From: CBDCKR01 sp964572045
GTDB taxonomy: Bacteria; Gemmatimonadota; Gemmatimonadetes; Longimicrobiales; Gaopeijiaceae
Reading direction: 5' to 3'
Length of the DNA: 64,000 nucleotides
NCBI GenBank assembly: GCA_964572045.1
Contig: CAZNEI010000007.1
Location: 1 to 64,000 of the forward strand
Under the pieces are notes generated by a model, which was not told the DNA's origin, did not search any database, and was given only the letters and a program-made list of their open reading frames with translations. Positions 1-8,199 of this stretch are shown piece by piece; positions within the stretch are counted from its first letter, which is position 1; every line of letters begins with the position of its first letter. A program made the translations under genes and the position numbers.

Positions 1-187
1 CGTGATAGGGTGACCGGCAGGCCGGGGGACATGATCGAGGCGCGTGTCGGGGGTGGCGGGGGGATCGAGGCAGTGCTTGTCGACGGTGCGGGACCTCGCG
101 ATGGCTCGGGTTGGTGACGAGTCGACGCTTGAGGGCGTAACTCTCCATGCCTGGGCAGTCGGAGTTTTTCAGGATGCTGGTAGGGTG

Positions 188-1622
188 CTACACCGGGGCA
201 GGGTGTAGCCGCCTGGCGGCCCCGAGTCTGCGAGCGACCCTCCGGAAGAGGGACTGCCAGGGATAGGCCGGGGAGAGGGAGATCCAGATCCGGCGTGTCG
301 TCACGCGGATCGAGCCCTGCGATCTTGAGCAGCCTGACGCGGATGGTCCCCGCCTGAGCTCTCTCCAGCTCGGTGCCGGTCAGCCCGAACCGGCGGATGA
401 TCTCGATGATGACACCCGCGAAGGCCGAGAAGTAGGCCCGCATCTGGTTGGCTCGCATCTCGTGTGCGGAGGTTCGATCGGCGAAGAGGTCGAGCTGCTG
501 CTCCTTGATCCGGTTCTCCATCTCCCCGCGTGCGCAGTAGAGCTTCTCGTAGAGAACTCTCGCCTCGAGCTCCTCGGCGGGGATGTCGGTGACAACGAAC
601 CGCGGGTTGGAACCACGCGGCCCCGGCAGCCACTCCGCCTTGCCCACCACGCGCCTCTCGCAACTCCAGCTGTCCAACGTCCGGTAACGCAGCTCCCCGA
701 ACCTGCGCGAGGCCTCCCCGCTCTCGGCGCATGCCGTCTTGGCCGCCTCCAGATCCTCTGCGATCCTCCGCTGCAGTCTCGGGTTGCGCGCCAGGCCGAA
801 GACATAGCGGATCCCCTCCTGCCCCTCGCACCACGCCATGATCCGGTCGCGGCAGAAGCCCGAATCGCCGCGAACCGTGATCCGCACCCCCGGCCAGCGG
901 GCCCGGATCCGCTCGACGACCCGCTTCAACTCCCCGAGCGCACCCTTCGCCGCATCGATCTTCGAGCGGCGGACCCGTACGGCGAGCACGTGGTTGCCGC
1001 AGGTGATGTAGAGGGGCAGAAAGCAGTAGCGCCGATAGTAGCCATGGTACTCACCTCCCTCCTGCTTGCCGTGCACCGGGTCATCGGTGGCGTCGAGATC
1101 GATCACGATCTCCTCGCGCGGTGTGGCGTGCATGTCCACGAACGCATCCACAAGTGTCTCATCCAGCTTGGCCTCATCGGCCGCCACCTTCCTGTAACGG
1201 TGGTCCCTGGCCGTCTCCAGCCTTCCCAGCTCCAGCCGGTTCAGCGTACTCGAGCCCGCCATGGCGTAGTCGCGGTCGCGGGACCGGGGCCGCTCCGCAC
1301 CGGTGAGGTCCGAACGCCCGCACGCCAACGCCAGCATGCTGTCCCTGCGAATCACGTCGTGGTCGGTGAGATCCTCGTAGGCCAGCACGAGACCGAAGAC
1401 GCGTTGCCGGACCAGAGCGTCCAGCGGGTGTTCGGTCCGGCTCGGATCCCTGTAGTCGCTGAAGCAGGCCGCCACCCGCCCGCACAGATCCAGAACCTTG
1501 TCGGCTTCCCGCAACAGAAGCGCTCCGCTGTCGGTCGACATCCTCCCGCCGTCGAATCGACCGGTGACCTGACGTCGGCCCATCCCTAGAAACGCAACCT
1601 GTTCCTGCGTACGCAGTGTCAT
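188..1622 (-). pseudogene. IS1380-family DDE transposase, frameshifted near the C-terminus
   Basis: Translating the minus strand from ATG at 1622 gives a protein opening MTLRTQEQVAFLG, with the family's DDE landmarks: IDLDATDDPVHGKQEG (first Asp), VRGDSGFCRD (second Asp) and YCARGEMENRIKEQQLD (Glu). After the residues KIAG, near 313-316, the frame runs on without a stop past the window edge. In the neighbouring frame the typical family ending follows directly (IRVTTRRIWISLSPAYPWQ) and stops at TAG 188-190. A single extra base would explain this. The copy is therefore probably inactive, unless the shift is a sequencing error. Identification of the family is from recognised motifs. Confidence 0.8.
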
Positions 1623-1643
1623 GTCGGACAACCGCTCCGTGTC

Positions 1644-1672
1644 AAGGGTAAGCATATGACACATATACCCTT
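1644..1672. repeat. Inverted repeat upstream of the IS1380 transposase
   Basis: Arms AAGGGTA (1644-1650) and TACCCTT (1666-1672) are separated by an AT-rich 15-bp spacer containing CATATG. It lies just upstream of the transposase start and just inside the presumed right end of the IS. It could be part of the terminal repeat, the transposase promoter, or both; the sequence does not decide between these. Confidence 0.5.
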
Positions 1673-1815
1673 AACACGCTCTAGCGATCTGCCCTCAGCA
1701 ACGCTGGTGTAGAGTAAGGGACTGGCGCGGTGCCCTTAGGGTCCGGTGTGTATTTGATCCGCTTGCTTTCGCGCGGTGCCAAGTCCGGCTCCCTTAGGTC
1801 CGTCTCTAGTCCCTC

Positions 1816-1909
1816 CTCGTCTTATGTTGCGGTCCGGATTATGTGGCGGAGTGCCTGTATCATCCTGCGGGGCATGAGAGATCTGCTTATCGCCGCAACA
1901 TAATTTTCT
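1816..1909 (+). repeat. Left terminal inverted repeat of the RIT element
   Basis: It begins CTCGTCTTATGTTGCGG and ends ATAATTTTCT. Reverse-complemented, it matches 6662-6756 almost base for base, with differences confined to a short stretch around GGGGCATGAGAGA. Each repeat contains its own inverted pair, TTATGTTGCGG at 1822-1832 and CCGCAACATAA at 1893-1903, about 60 bp apart. These paired 11-mers are good candidates for recombinase binding sites (inference). Confidence 0.9.
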
Positions 1910-1914
1910 GACAG

Positions 1915-2340
1915 TCAGAGCGTGATCAGGAAAGCCAGCAGCCCCTTGTTTGCCTTCCACGGGCGCGTTGCCCCAGACTCGGCGGTATCGCAGAGCGCCA
2001 TCGCCTTGGCCTTCATTTCCATGTCGATCTCGGCGTAGATGTTGGTGGTATCGAGACTGGCATGGCCGAGCCAGGCACGGATGGTGTTGAGATCGACCCC
2101 GGACTGGAGGAGGTGGCAGGCGCTGGTGTGGCGGATCGTGTGAGGGGTGATCTTCCTTCTGGCAAGCGAGGGGACGCGGGCCGCAGAGCGTTCGACGAGC
2201 CGGTAGACCCCGAACCGCGTATAGGGCTTTCGCTGCCGGCTGAGGAAGACGGCGTCCCCGGCTGTCCGTCCCTGCACGAGTTCGACGAGCACGGCTTCGG
2301 TCCGGGGCCAGAGCGGACACTGCCGGTGTTTTCCGCCTTT
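1915..2340 (-). pseudogene. ritC: ritC, 3' part (disrupted tyrosine recombinase)
   Basis: This is the C-terminal catalytic half of the third RIT recombinase. It carries the HTIRH box (HxxR), the GHASLDTT histidine motif and the nucleophile region NIYAEID, so the catalytic residues of this half are intact. Reading begins with KGGKHRQCPLWP, which continues directly from the VNIHG that ends the ritC 5' part on the far side of the IS110 element. The two halves rejoin in frame into a 331-residue protein, a normal length for this family. Alone it lacks the first catalytic arginine and is not expected to work. Confidence 0.85.
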
Positions 2341-2363
2341 CCTGTGAAACGTCGTTGGGGGTT

Positions 2364-3596
2364 CTAGGCAGCCTCTTGGACCTCGACCTCGAGCCCGAGC
2401 TTCTTCAGGCGCCGGAGAAGGTGCTTGGCCTGGCGTTGCTTGTCATGGATCTGGAAGTGGTTCGGTCCGAGGTCCTCGTGGGGCACGCCCCTGCTGAGCA
2501 TGTGCCAGATCGCCACCAGGATCGCATGCTGGACGACGACGATCGCCTTCTTCGACCCCCCACGGGCCTTATGCCGGTAGTACAGGCTCCGGTAGTAGCT
2601 CTTGCGGCTGCGTGCCGCGGCCCACGCGACCTGCGAGAGTGCGGCCCGTAGCCAGCTGTTGCCTTTGCCGGTTCGTCCATGCCTGCGCTTCCCGGCGCTC
2701 TCGTGATTGCCGGGACAGAGCCCGGCCCATGAGGCGAACTGCTGGGGGGTCGGGAACTGTGACATGTCATCGCCGATCTCGGCCAGGATCGTTTCGGCCG
2801 ATCTTCTCCTGACCCCGGGCAGGGTCTCGAGGAGGTGGATCGGGGCTAGAAAAGGGCGCGTGACCTCCTCGATGCGCCGATCCACCTCCCCGATGCGATA
2901 CTCCAGGAAATCGATCCTTTCCAGATGGCCCGTGAGCAGGAAGCGATGATGGTCGCGCATCAGCCCCCTCACCGCTTCGGCGATCTCCTCGCGCTTCTTG
3001 GCCAGGGAACCGTAGGTCAGCCGGGAGAGGGCCCGCGGGTCGTCCTCACCCCTGGCCATGGCGTCCAGGATCGCGCGGCCCGTCATGCCCATGATGTCGG
3101 AAACGACCGAGCCGAGCTTGATGTTGGCGAGTTCCAGAAGCTTGCCGACCCGCGTGACCTCCCGGCTCCGTTCCCGGATGAGCTGCTTGCGCGTCCGCGT
3201 CAGGTCCCGCAGATCCCGGAACGCGCGTGGCGGAACGAAGCTCCCCCTGAGCAGGCCGCACTCGAGCAGCTGCGCGAGCCACTCGGAGTCCTTCACGTCC
3301 GTCTTGCGACCCGGCACCTTCTTGACGTGTCGCGCGTTGACCAACATCAGCTCGAACCGCTCCTCAAGAACGGTCCAGACCGGATACCAGTAGACGCCGG
3401 TCGACTCCATCACCACGTGGGTCACACCGCCCTCACCGAGCCAGTCCCGCAAGGACTCCAGCCCCTTCATCGTGGTCCCGAAGGTGCGGATCATGTTCTC
3501 ACGCTCCTGCGGACCCGCTCCCGGTGTGCGGATGCACGCCACCACCGTCTTCTTGTGCACGTCGAGGCCCGCGCACCGCTCGATCAACACGTCCAT
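2364..3596 (-). CDS. IS110-family DEDD transposase (bridge-RNA-guided recombinase family)
   Basis: This 410-residue protein has the N-terminal RuvC-like DEDD domain: D12 in GLDVHKK, E64 in MESTGVYWYPVW, and D100/D103 in KTDVKDSEWLA. The C-terminal Transposase_20 domain includes LETLPGVRRRSAETILAEIG and the serine-bearing NHESAGKRRHG region. IS110 recombinases cut and rejoin DNA guided by a structured RNA encoded in the element's non-coding end (established for IS621). All catalytic residues I can check are present, so the gene looks functional. It starts at ATG 3596 with GGGGAGGA upstream. Confidence 0.93.
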   Translation of the reverse strand: MDVLIERCAGLDVHKKTVVACIRTPGAGPQERENMIRTFGTTMKGLESLRDWLGEGGVTHVVMESTGVYWYPVWTVLEERFELMLVNARHVKKVPGRKTDVKDSEWLAQLLECGLLRGSFVPPRAFRDLRDLTRTRKQLIRERSREVTRVGKLLELANIKLGSVVSDIMGMTGRAILDAMARGEDDPRALSRLTYGSLAKKREEIAEAVRGLMRDHHRFLLTGHLERIDFLEYRIGEVDRRIEEVTRPFLAPIHLLETLPGVRRRSAETILAEIGDDMSQFPTPQQFASWAGLCPGNHESAGKRRHGRTGKGNSWLRAALSQVAWAAARSRKSYYRSLYYRHKARGGSKKAIVVVQHAILVAIWHMLSRGVPHEDLGPNHFQIHDKQRQAKHLLRRLKKLGLEVEVQEAA

Positions 3597-3864
3597 GCTT
3601 CGTCCTCCCCGGGAAAAAAGGTCCGCCTCAACAAGGGGAGGGTGCTCTGTGCGGCTACGAATTTCCTGTACGTGATCACACCCCGGACGAACCGGGCTGC
3701 GTCAACACTGCGGGGTTCCCCGAAGCACCCGGGTCATGTTGCCGTACGGGCTCATGGCACCAAGAAATCGGTCGACCTCTATCCCCCATCTCACGATAAA
3801 ACCATTCATGCCAGCACGGCGACGAGTTTCAGCCCCGCGCGGGTGAGCGGAGATCATGAACGTT
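3597..3864 (-). ncRNA. Candidate bridge RNA region of the IS110 element
   Basis: This is the 268-nt non-coding left end, upstream of the transposase on the same strand, where IS110 elements encode their bridge RNA. It contains possible stem-loops, for example CGGGGAACCCCG near 3717. It also contains TTGCCGT at 3739-3745, identical to the target bases TTGCCGT at 3863-3869, which include the presumed TT core. That is what a target-guide segment would look like, but seven bases can match by chance. I found no convincing guide for the other target half. RNA boundaries are unknown. Confidence 0.45.
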
Positions 3865-4434
3865 GCCGTGGATGTTGACGAGCGCGTGCCGACCGTCTTG
3901 TCGTCCGATCTGCAGGTCCCCGGCCACGAGTCTGGCCGCTTCGGAGACGCGTGCGCCGGTGTTGTAGAGGAAGAGGAGGAGGGCGTGTTCGATCCGCCCC
4001 CTCGGCGTGCGCCGATCCGGGATTTCCAGCAGATCGTCCATCTCGGTCCTGCTGAGCCAGCCGATCGGCTGCGGCGTTGCCTTTTTGGAGGCAATCGCGC
4101 GGATGCTGCCGCTCCACTCGAGGCGTCCGGGGTCGCGGCTGGCGACGAAGCGCGCGAAGGCGCGGATCGCAGACAGCCGCTGGTTGCGGGTCTGCACTGA
4201 GCAACCGCGGTCGATCTCGAGGTGGTCGAGGAACTCTCGCACGCGCTGGGTGGTGAGGTCCTGCACGGTGAGCCGGTCGACCGACTTGCGGGTCTTGGCG
4301 CCGACGAATGGGAGGAGGAGGGCGAAGGTGTCCCGGTAGCTCTTCTGCGTGTTGCGGGCGAGGTTGCGCTCGGTAACGATGTGCTCGGTAAGGAAGCGAC
4401 GGAGCCAGGGGCCGAGGGTGCGCCGATTACTCAT
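3865..4434 (-). pseudogene. ritC: ritC, 5' part (disrupted tyrosine recombinase)
   Basis: This is the N-terminal SAM-like DNA-binding domain and the start of the catalytic domain of the third RIT recombinase, beginning MSNRRTLGPWLRRFL at ATG 4434. That ATG overlaps the ritB stop (ATGA). The first catalytic arginine is visible in YNTGARVSEAARL. After VNIHG (3865) the frame enters the IS110 element and ends nine codons later, giving a truncated protein of about 201 residues without the HxxR, His and Tyr motifs. The remainder of the gene is at 1915-2340. Confidence 0.85.
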
Positions 4435-5378
4435 GGTTTTCCTCCGTTGACATGGGTGTCGAATCGAACCGAAGCCTCATGCAGCAGTTCGGGTGTCATG
4501 GACAGATAGACCTGGGTACCGTTGAGATCAGCGTGGCCGAGCCAGGTGGAGAGCACCGGCAGCAATCGCTGGACATCGGCATCCTGCCGGTACCAGGCCT
4601 CCAGCCGGTGAACGGCTGCGGCATGGCGCAGGGAGTGAAGGCACGGAGTTCGCCGTCCGTCATTGGCAGCGCTGATCCCGGCCTCCTTGAGCAACTTGGC
4701 AAACGCGTCCCGGACCGTGGCCTTGGCCAGAGGCGTGCCGTCGCGGTTGGCGAGGAAGGTCGAGGCCGCACCCTTGGGCAAGAACCTTTTTGTGCGCTTG
4801 GCGGCATAGGCCCGAAGCGCATCGGTGAGTTGCGGGCTGACGGGAACGAGACGGGTCTTGTAGAACTTCGTGTCGCGTATGGTGAGCAGTGCCTCGGGGA
4901 GGCTGACATCCTCGAGGGTCAGGCGCCGTGCCTCGCCTGATCGCAATCCCGCGCCGTAGAGGAGCAAGAGCAGCGTCTGCAGGGTGTCGGCGTCGAGCTG
5001 TGTCGAACGTTGCCGGCTGACATCGATGGCGCTGAACAGGCGCTGCAACTCATTACGGGAGTATACGTAAGGAGGTGCCGACCGCGGTCGTCGCGGCTCA
5101 TCGTCGCGTGCTGGAAGCGGTGACCGGACCGCGTAGCCACGTCTGACTGCGTAGCGGTAGAAGCCGGCCAGGGCGCTGTACTTGACGGCTCGGTACGAAG
5201 TGAGCGGCCCTTTCCCGGCCAGAAAGCCCAGAACATCCGCTTCGGCGACGGCATCGCAATGGATGTTTCCGCCGACATGCTCGCAGAACTGATGCAACAG
5301 CCATGCGGTGGAGCGGAATGTCGCGCCATGGGTTCGGCGCCAGGCGATGTAGGCGTTGATCGCATCCTGGAGACTCAT
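4431..5378 (-). CDS. ritB: RIT element tyrosine recombinase RitB
   Basis: This 315-residue tyrosine recombinase is the middle gene of the trio. An N-terminal core-binding domain (about residues 1-100) is followed by the catalytic domain with YGAGLRSGEARRL (Arg), HSLRHAAAVHR (HxxR), WLGHADLNGT (His) and QVYLSMTPE (Tyr), so the catalytic set is complete. The insertion between HxxR and the final histidine is longer than in XerC/D (about 28 residues). Its ATG overlaps the ritA stop, and its stop overlaps the ritC start, which indicates translational coupling. Confidence 0.88.
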   Translation of the reverse strand: MSLQDAINAYIAWRRTHGATFRSTAWLLHQFCEHVGGNIHCDAVAEADVLGFLAGKGPLTSYRAVKYSALAGFYRYAVRRGYAVRSPLPARDDEPRRPRSAPPYVYSRNELQRLFSAIDVSRQRSTQLDADTLQTLLLLLYGAGLRSGEARRLTLEDVSLPEALLTIRDTKFYKTRLVPVSPQLTDALRAYAAKRTKRFLPKGAASTFLANRDGTPLAKATVRDAFAKLLKEAGISAANDGRRTPCLHSLRHAAAVHRLEAWYRQDADVQRLLPVLSTWLGHADLNGTQVYLSMTPELLHEASVRFDTHVNGGKP

Positions 5379-6607
5379 GCCAGCCCCTCGAGGTCGATGT
5401 CGGCGACCTCACGGAGGGTGGCGAGCTGCACCCTGGCGTATACCGCGGTCGACGAGATGCTGCGATGGCCCAGGTAATCGCCGACCTCCTTCATCGAGAG
5501 GCCGTGGTCGAGCAGGTGCTGTGCGGTAGCGTGGCGCAGCGCATGTGCACCACGACGCTTGCCGGTGACACCGAGACGATCGAGGCGTCTCCTGACAACG
5601 CTCGATATCGCATGGTGACTCATCGGGCCGATCGGAGCCTTTAGTGTGAGGAACAATGTCCTCACCGGGCGCGCGGGACGGATATCCGTGATGTAACGCA
5701 CGATCGCCTGCCCGACGCCGGCCGAGAGTGGGTAGTGATGCGTGCGTCCCGGCTTAGGGCGGCGCACTCGCAGCGTCTCTTCGGTCCAGTCCACATCGTC
5801 CAGCTTGAGGCCGGCGACTTCGCCGGAGCGCAAGCCATACGCGATCAACACCATCAGAATGGCACGATCGCGCATGTCGGCCGGTCGGTCGCCCTCGGAG
5901 GTTGCAAGCAGGCGCAGCACCTCGTCCCGGTCGAGCCCCTTCGGGAGCGTTTCGCCAGGATGGAACCGCAACGGCATGATCCCGCCGACCAGTCCCGGTG
6001 TGCACCAGCCCCGGAGTTCGGCGAACCGGAAGAAAGTGCGGAGGCGCTGCACGTAAACATGGACGGTGCTCCGGGTGCAGCCGCGGGCGTGCCAGCGGGC
6101 AACAGCCCGATCGACATCGGCGATGCCGACCAACTTCAGGGCGAGGCCCCATTCGTCGAGCCAGTCGAAGAAGCGGTCGACCGTATTGCAGTATGTGCGG
6201 ATCGTCTCTTCGGACCATCCGTGCTCCTCACGCATCCACGCAGTGAACACAGCAACCTCGCCAACGTGGGCGTGTCGCATCTTGATGGGTTCTTCGAACA
6301 GACCGGCAAAGCGGAGCCACCGCACCGCGTGGCCGATGAAACTCCGACGGTCCCGGCGCGATCGCGCGGGACCGCTCGACCGGCGGCGGTCGGCCGCGCC
6401 CTCGATCTGGCGCATGCTGACGCACCTGCCTGCACGCAAGTCCAGAAGGAGAACCAGGCTGAGCTGATGAGCTGCAATGATGCGTAGCGTACGCGGCCGC
6501 GCCCCTCCCTCTGCGCAATGCCGCAGGTAGCTCAGCCGTTCTTCCAGCAGCGGCGCACCGCGATGGCGCTCCATCGTGTTGCGGCTGATGAACAAGTCCT
6601 CGAACAT
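5375..6607 (-). CDS. ritA: RIT element tyrosine recombinase RitA
   Basis: This first and longest recombinase of the trio has 410 residues. I chose ATG 6607 (MFEDLFISRNTMERH) because AAGGAGG precedes it closely; the frame stays open upstream to 6643. The N-terminal third is an extra domain, followed by a SAM-like binding domain. The catalytic residues are present in YGLRSGEVAGL (Arg), HALRHATAQHL (HxxR), GHRSISST (His) and AVYARV (Tyr). It lies about 55 bp from the right inverted repeat, so the operon promoter is probably within that end. Confidence 0.88.
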   Translation of the reverse strand: MFEDLFISRNTMERHRGAPLLEERLSYLRHCAEGGARPRTLRIIAAHQLSLVLLLDLRAGRCVSMRQIEGAADRRRSSGPARSRRDRRSFIGHAVRWLRFAGLFEEPIKMRHAHVGEVAVFTAWMREEHGWSEETIRTYCNTVDRFFDWLDEWGLALKLVGIADVDRAVARWHARGCTRSTVHVYVQRLRTFFRFAELRGWCTPGLVGGIMPLRFHPGETLPKGLDRDEVLRLLATSEGDRPADMRDRAILMVLIAYGLRSGEVAGLKLDDVDWTEETLRVRRPKPGRTHHYPLSAGVGQAIVRYITDIRPARPVRTLFLTLKAPIGPMSHHAISSVVRRRLDRLGVTGKRRGAHALRHATAQHLLDHGLSMKEVGDYLGHRSISSTAVYARVQLATLREVADIDLEGLA

Positions 6608-6661
6608 GACCGTGCCTCCTTGTGGTGGATGAGACATGATCATGGCCGACGAAGGCGTGTG

Positions 6662-6756
6662 AGAAAATTATGTTGCGGCGATAAGCAGACCCCTCATGCA
6701 CCCGCAGGATGATACAGGCACTCCGCCACATAATCCGGACCGCAACATAAGACGAG
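6662..6756 (-). repeat. Right terminal inverted repeat of the RIT element
   Basis: This is the reverse complement of 1816-1909, near-identical over its whole length. The internal 11-mer pair is TTATGTTGCGG at 6668-6678 and CCGCAACATAA at 6740-6750. The outermost six bases, GACGAG (6751-6756), are shared with the other end (CTCGTC at 1816-1821). They also form one strand of the hairpin that closes the neighbouring group II intron. Confidence 0.9.
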
Positions 6757-6782
6757 TTATGTTGAATTTCACATAACTCGTC

Positions 6783-6816
6783 GAACCGGGCGTACGGCTT
6801 TCCCGTACCCGGCTCT
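6783..6816 (-). ncRNA. Group II intron domain V
   Basis: This 34-nt element starts GAGCCGGGTACGGG, has a GAAA-type tetraloop region (GGGAAAGCC), and closes with CGCCCGGTTC. It matches the strongly conserved catalytic hairpin of bacterial group II introns. The AGC catalytic triad of the lower stem is visible in GAGCC. Confidence 0.8.
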
Positions 6817-6825
6817 CAGTCGCGA

Positions 6826-8199
6826 TCACGCCTTCGCCCTCGGAAGGTATCTGGTCGTCGGCGCAAGGTGCGTGAGGCTGTATTTCTCCCGCAGCCTCTT
6901 CTCTGAGAAGCGCACGTGTTCCCCTGACCGCACCTTGTGCTTCCGGCAGAACCACTGTCGCAGCCGCCTGACCGCGTGCTGGTCCACAGCCCTGTAGGCC
7001 GGATTGACTTGCCCGAGATTGAAGTAGTTCGCCCAGCCCGTCATCATCCGGTTCAGGCGCCCTACCATCTCCTCGGCTTCCAGCCATCGGAGGTTGCGGC
7101 CCGTTTGCTCGCTGATCCGGCGGCAGATGCTCTGAACACTCGACCCACTCGGACGTGTGCCGATATACCGGCTTCCACTTCCGGGACGATAGTTCCAGCC
7201 GATGCGATACCCGAGGAACTCAACCGACTCCTCGGGGGACCGGAGGCATCGGGTCTTCTCTGCGTTGATCGGTAGCTTCAGCCTCAACATGAGCCGGTTG
7301 ACCGCGGTCAGCATCTCTGCCGCCCGGGCCTTTCCAAGCACACAGAAGTCATCCGCATAGTTCACGATCTCTGCACCGAAGCGCCGGGCATGGCCCTGCG
7401 CCTTCCAGCCAAGGATGAACCGCCGCATGTAGATGTTGCTCAGCAGCGGCGAGATCGGAGCCCCTTGCGGGGTCCCTTTCCGCTCTTTGCGCGCACGGTT
7501 CGTGCGGCGTGTGCCGCCCTTGCCGTCCTCCTCTATCACCGGCATCTCCAGCCACGCCTTGATGAGTCCAAGCATCCGCCCGTCGCTCACGCGCCGCGCC
7601 ACGCTCTTCATCAGCTCAGCATGCGGTATCTCGCCGAAGTAGTTGGAGAGGTCCGCATCCACCACTTCGTGGTGCCCCCGGTTCAGCAACCCGTGGATCC
7701 GCTGCACCGCGTCCTTCGCGCTTCGTCCCGGCCGGTACGCGTACTGCTCCGGCTGCAAGTCCGCCTCGAATATCGGCTCCAGCACCAGCATCGCCGATGT
7801 CTGCGCAACCCGATCCCTCAGGCACGGTATGCCTAGGGGACGGAACTTCCCCGGCTGTCTCTTCGGGATGAGCACCTGTCGGACCGGTTGCGGTTCGTAG
7901 GTGCCTTCCCTCAGGTCCCGCGACAGTTCCCCAACCCACCGCTCCACACCCCGCGCTTCGACATCCGCAACCGTGACACCGTCCACTCCAGCCGCTCCGC
8001 CGTTGCGCCGGACGATCCGCCACGCCTCCAGGAGGAAATCCAACCTCCATACCTTGTCGGCCAGCGCATGGAACCGTAAGTCAGGTTCTCCCTTCGCTTT
8101 CGCGTGTAGCACGGTCTGGAGTTTCCGAACGCTTACCGCCGACCCTCTTAGACTCTCGTCAGTGGCCAAGTCCCTGCCTCCGTTCCGTACCGCTCGCAA
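6826..8199 (-). CDS. ltrA: Group II intron reverse transcriptase/maturase
   Basis: This intron-encoded protein has 457 residues from the most upstream start. The reverse transcriptase domain spans the N-terminal two thirds, with GGAAGVDG (RT1), GTPQGAPISPLLSNIY (RT4) and the catalytic YADDF. The maturase domain X follows (MTGWANYFNLGQVNPAYRAVDQ). It ends at LPRAKA without an HNH endonuclease domain, so mobility would rely on insertion into DNA without own-enzyme second-strand cleavage. The start is uncertain: no strong ribosome site is visible and TTG at 8199 is the upstream limit. A start near the residues VSVRKLQTVL would also fit the family. Confidence 0.9.
   Translation of the reverse strand: MRAVRNGGRDLATDESLRGSAVSVRKLQTVLHAKAKGEPDLRFHALADKVWRLDFLLEAWRIVRRNGGAAGVDGVTVADVEARGVERWVGELSRDLREGTYEPQPVRQVLIPKRQPGKFRPLGIPCLRDRVAQTSAMLVLEPIFEADLQPEQYAYRPGRSAKDAVQRIHGLLNRGHHEVVDADLSNYFGEIPHAELMKSVARRVSDGRMLGLIKAWLEMPVIEEDGKGGTRRTNRARKERKGTPQGAPISPLLSNIYMRRFILGWKAQGHARRFGAEIVNYADDFCVLGKARAAEMLTAVNRLMLRLKLPINAEKTRCLRSPEESVEFLGYRIGWNYRPGSGSRYIGTRPSGSSVQSICRRISEQTGRNLRWLEAEEMVGRLNRMMTGWANYFNLGQVNPAYRAVDQHAVRRLRQWFCRKHKVRSGEHVRFSEKRLREKYSLTHLAPTTRYLPRAKA

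Larger units (their letters stand above)
1..1682 (-). mobile_element. IS1380-family insertion sequence, left boundary uncertain
   Basis: The stretch is filled by one IS1380-type transposase gene on the minus strand plus short flanks, close to the usual 1.6-1.7 kb size of this family. The right end probably lies near the AAGGGTA/TACCCTT inverted repeat at 1644-1672. The window begins with CGTGATAGGGT, which loosely resembles the inward-reading right end CGTGTTAAGGGT. The left terminal repeat may therefore sit at, or just before, base 1. I could not identify a target duplication, so both boundaries are estimates. Confidence 0.5.
2341..3864 (-). mobile_element. IS110-family element inserted in ritC
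   Basis: The boundaries come from rejoining ritC: removing 2341-3864 restores an open frame through VNIHG-KGGK. The dinucleotide TT (AA on the coding strand) occurs at both junctions, so the exact cut may shift by two bases; this fits the dinucleotide core exchanged by IS110 recombinases. The element is 1,524 bp, with a 23-bp non-coding end after the transposase stop and a 268-bp non-coding end before its start. There are no obvious long terminal inverted repeats, as usual for IS110 proper and unlike the IS1111 subgroup. Confidence 0.85.
1816..6756 (-). mobile_element. RIT (recombinase-in-trio) element
   Basis: Three consecutive tyrosine recombinase genes of different lengths (ritA 410 codons, ritB 315, ritC 331 once rejoined) lie on the minus strand with ATGA overlaps between each pair. 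They are enclosed by near-identical ~94-bp inverted repeats. This arrangement defines the RIT family, whose members move as a unit; the specific role of each recombinase is not well established. An IS110-family element has inserted in ritC, adding 1,524 bp, so this copy is probably immobile unless helped in trans. The right end directly abuts a group II intron. No separate cargo gene is present. Confidence 0.85.

Noticed and set aside
462..1589. Long plus-strand open frame of 375 codons
   Set aside because: It is the antisense shadow of the IS1380 transposase, whose DDE motifs are clear on the minus strand.
1683..1815. Two similar segments starting GCGCGGTGCC between the IS1380 and RIT elements
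   Set aside because: The similarity is short and broken (shared CCTTAGG and GTCCGG words in different order); it is too weak to call a repeat or attachment site.
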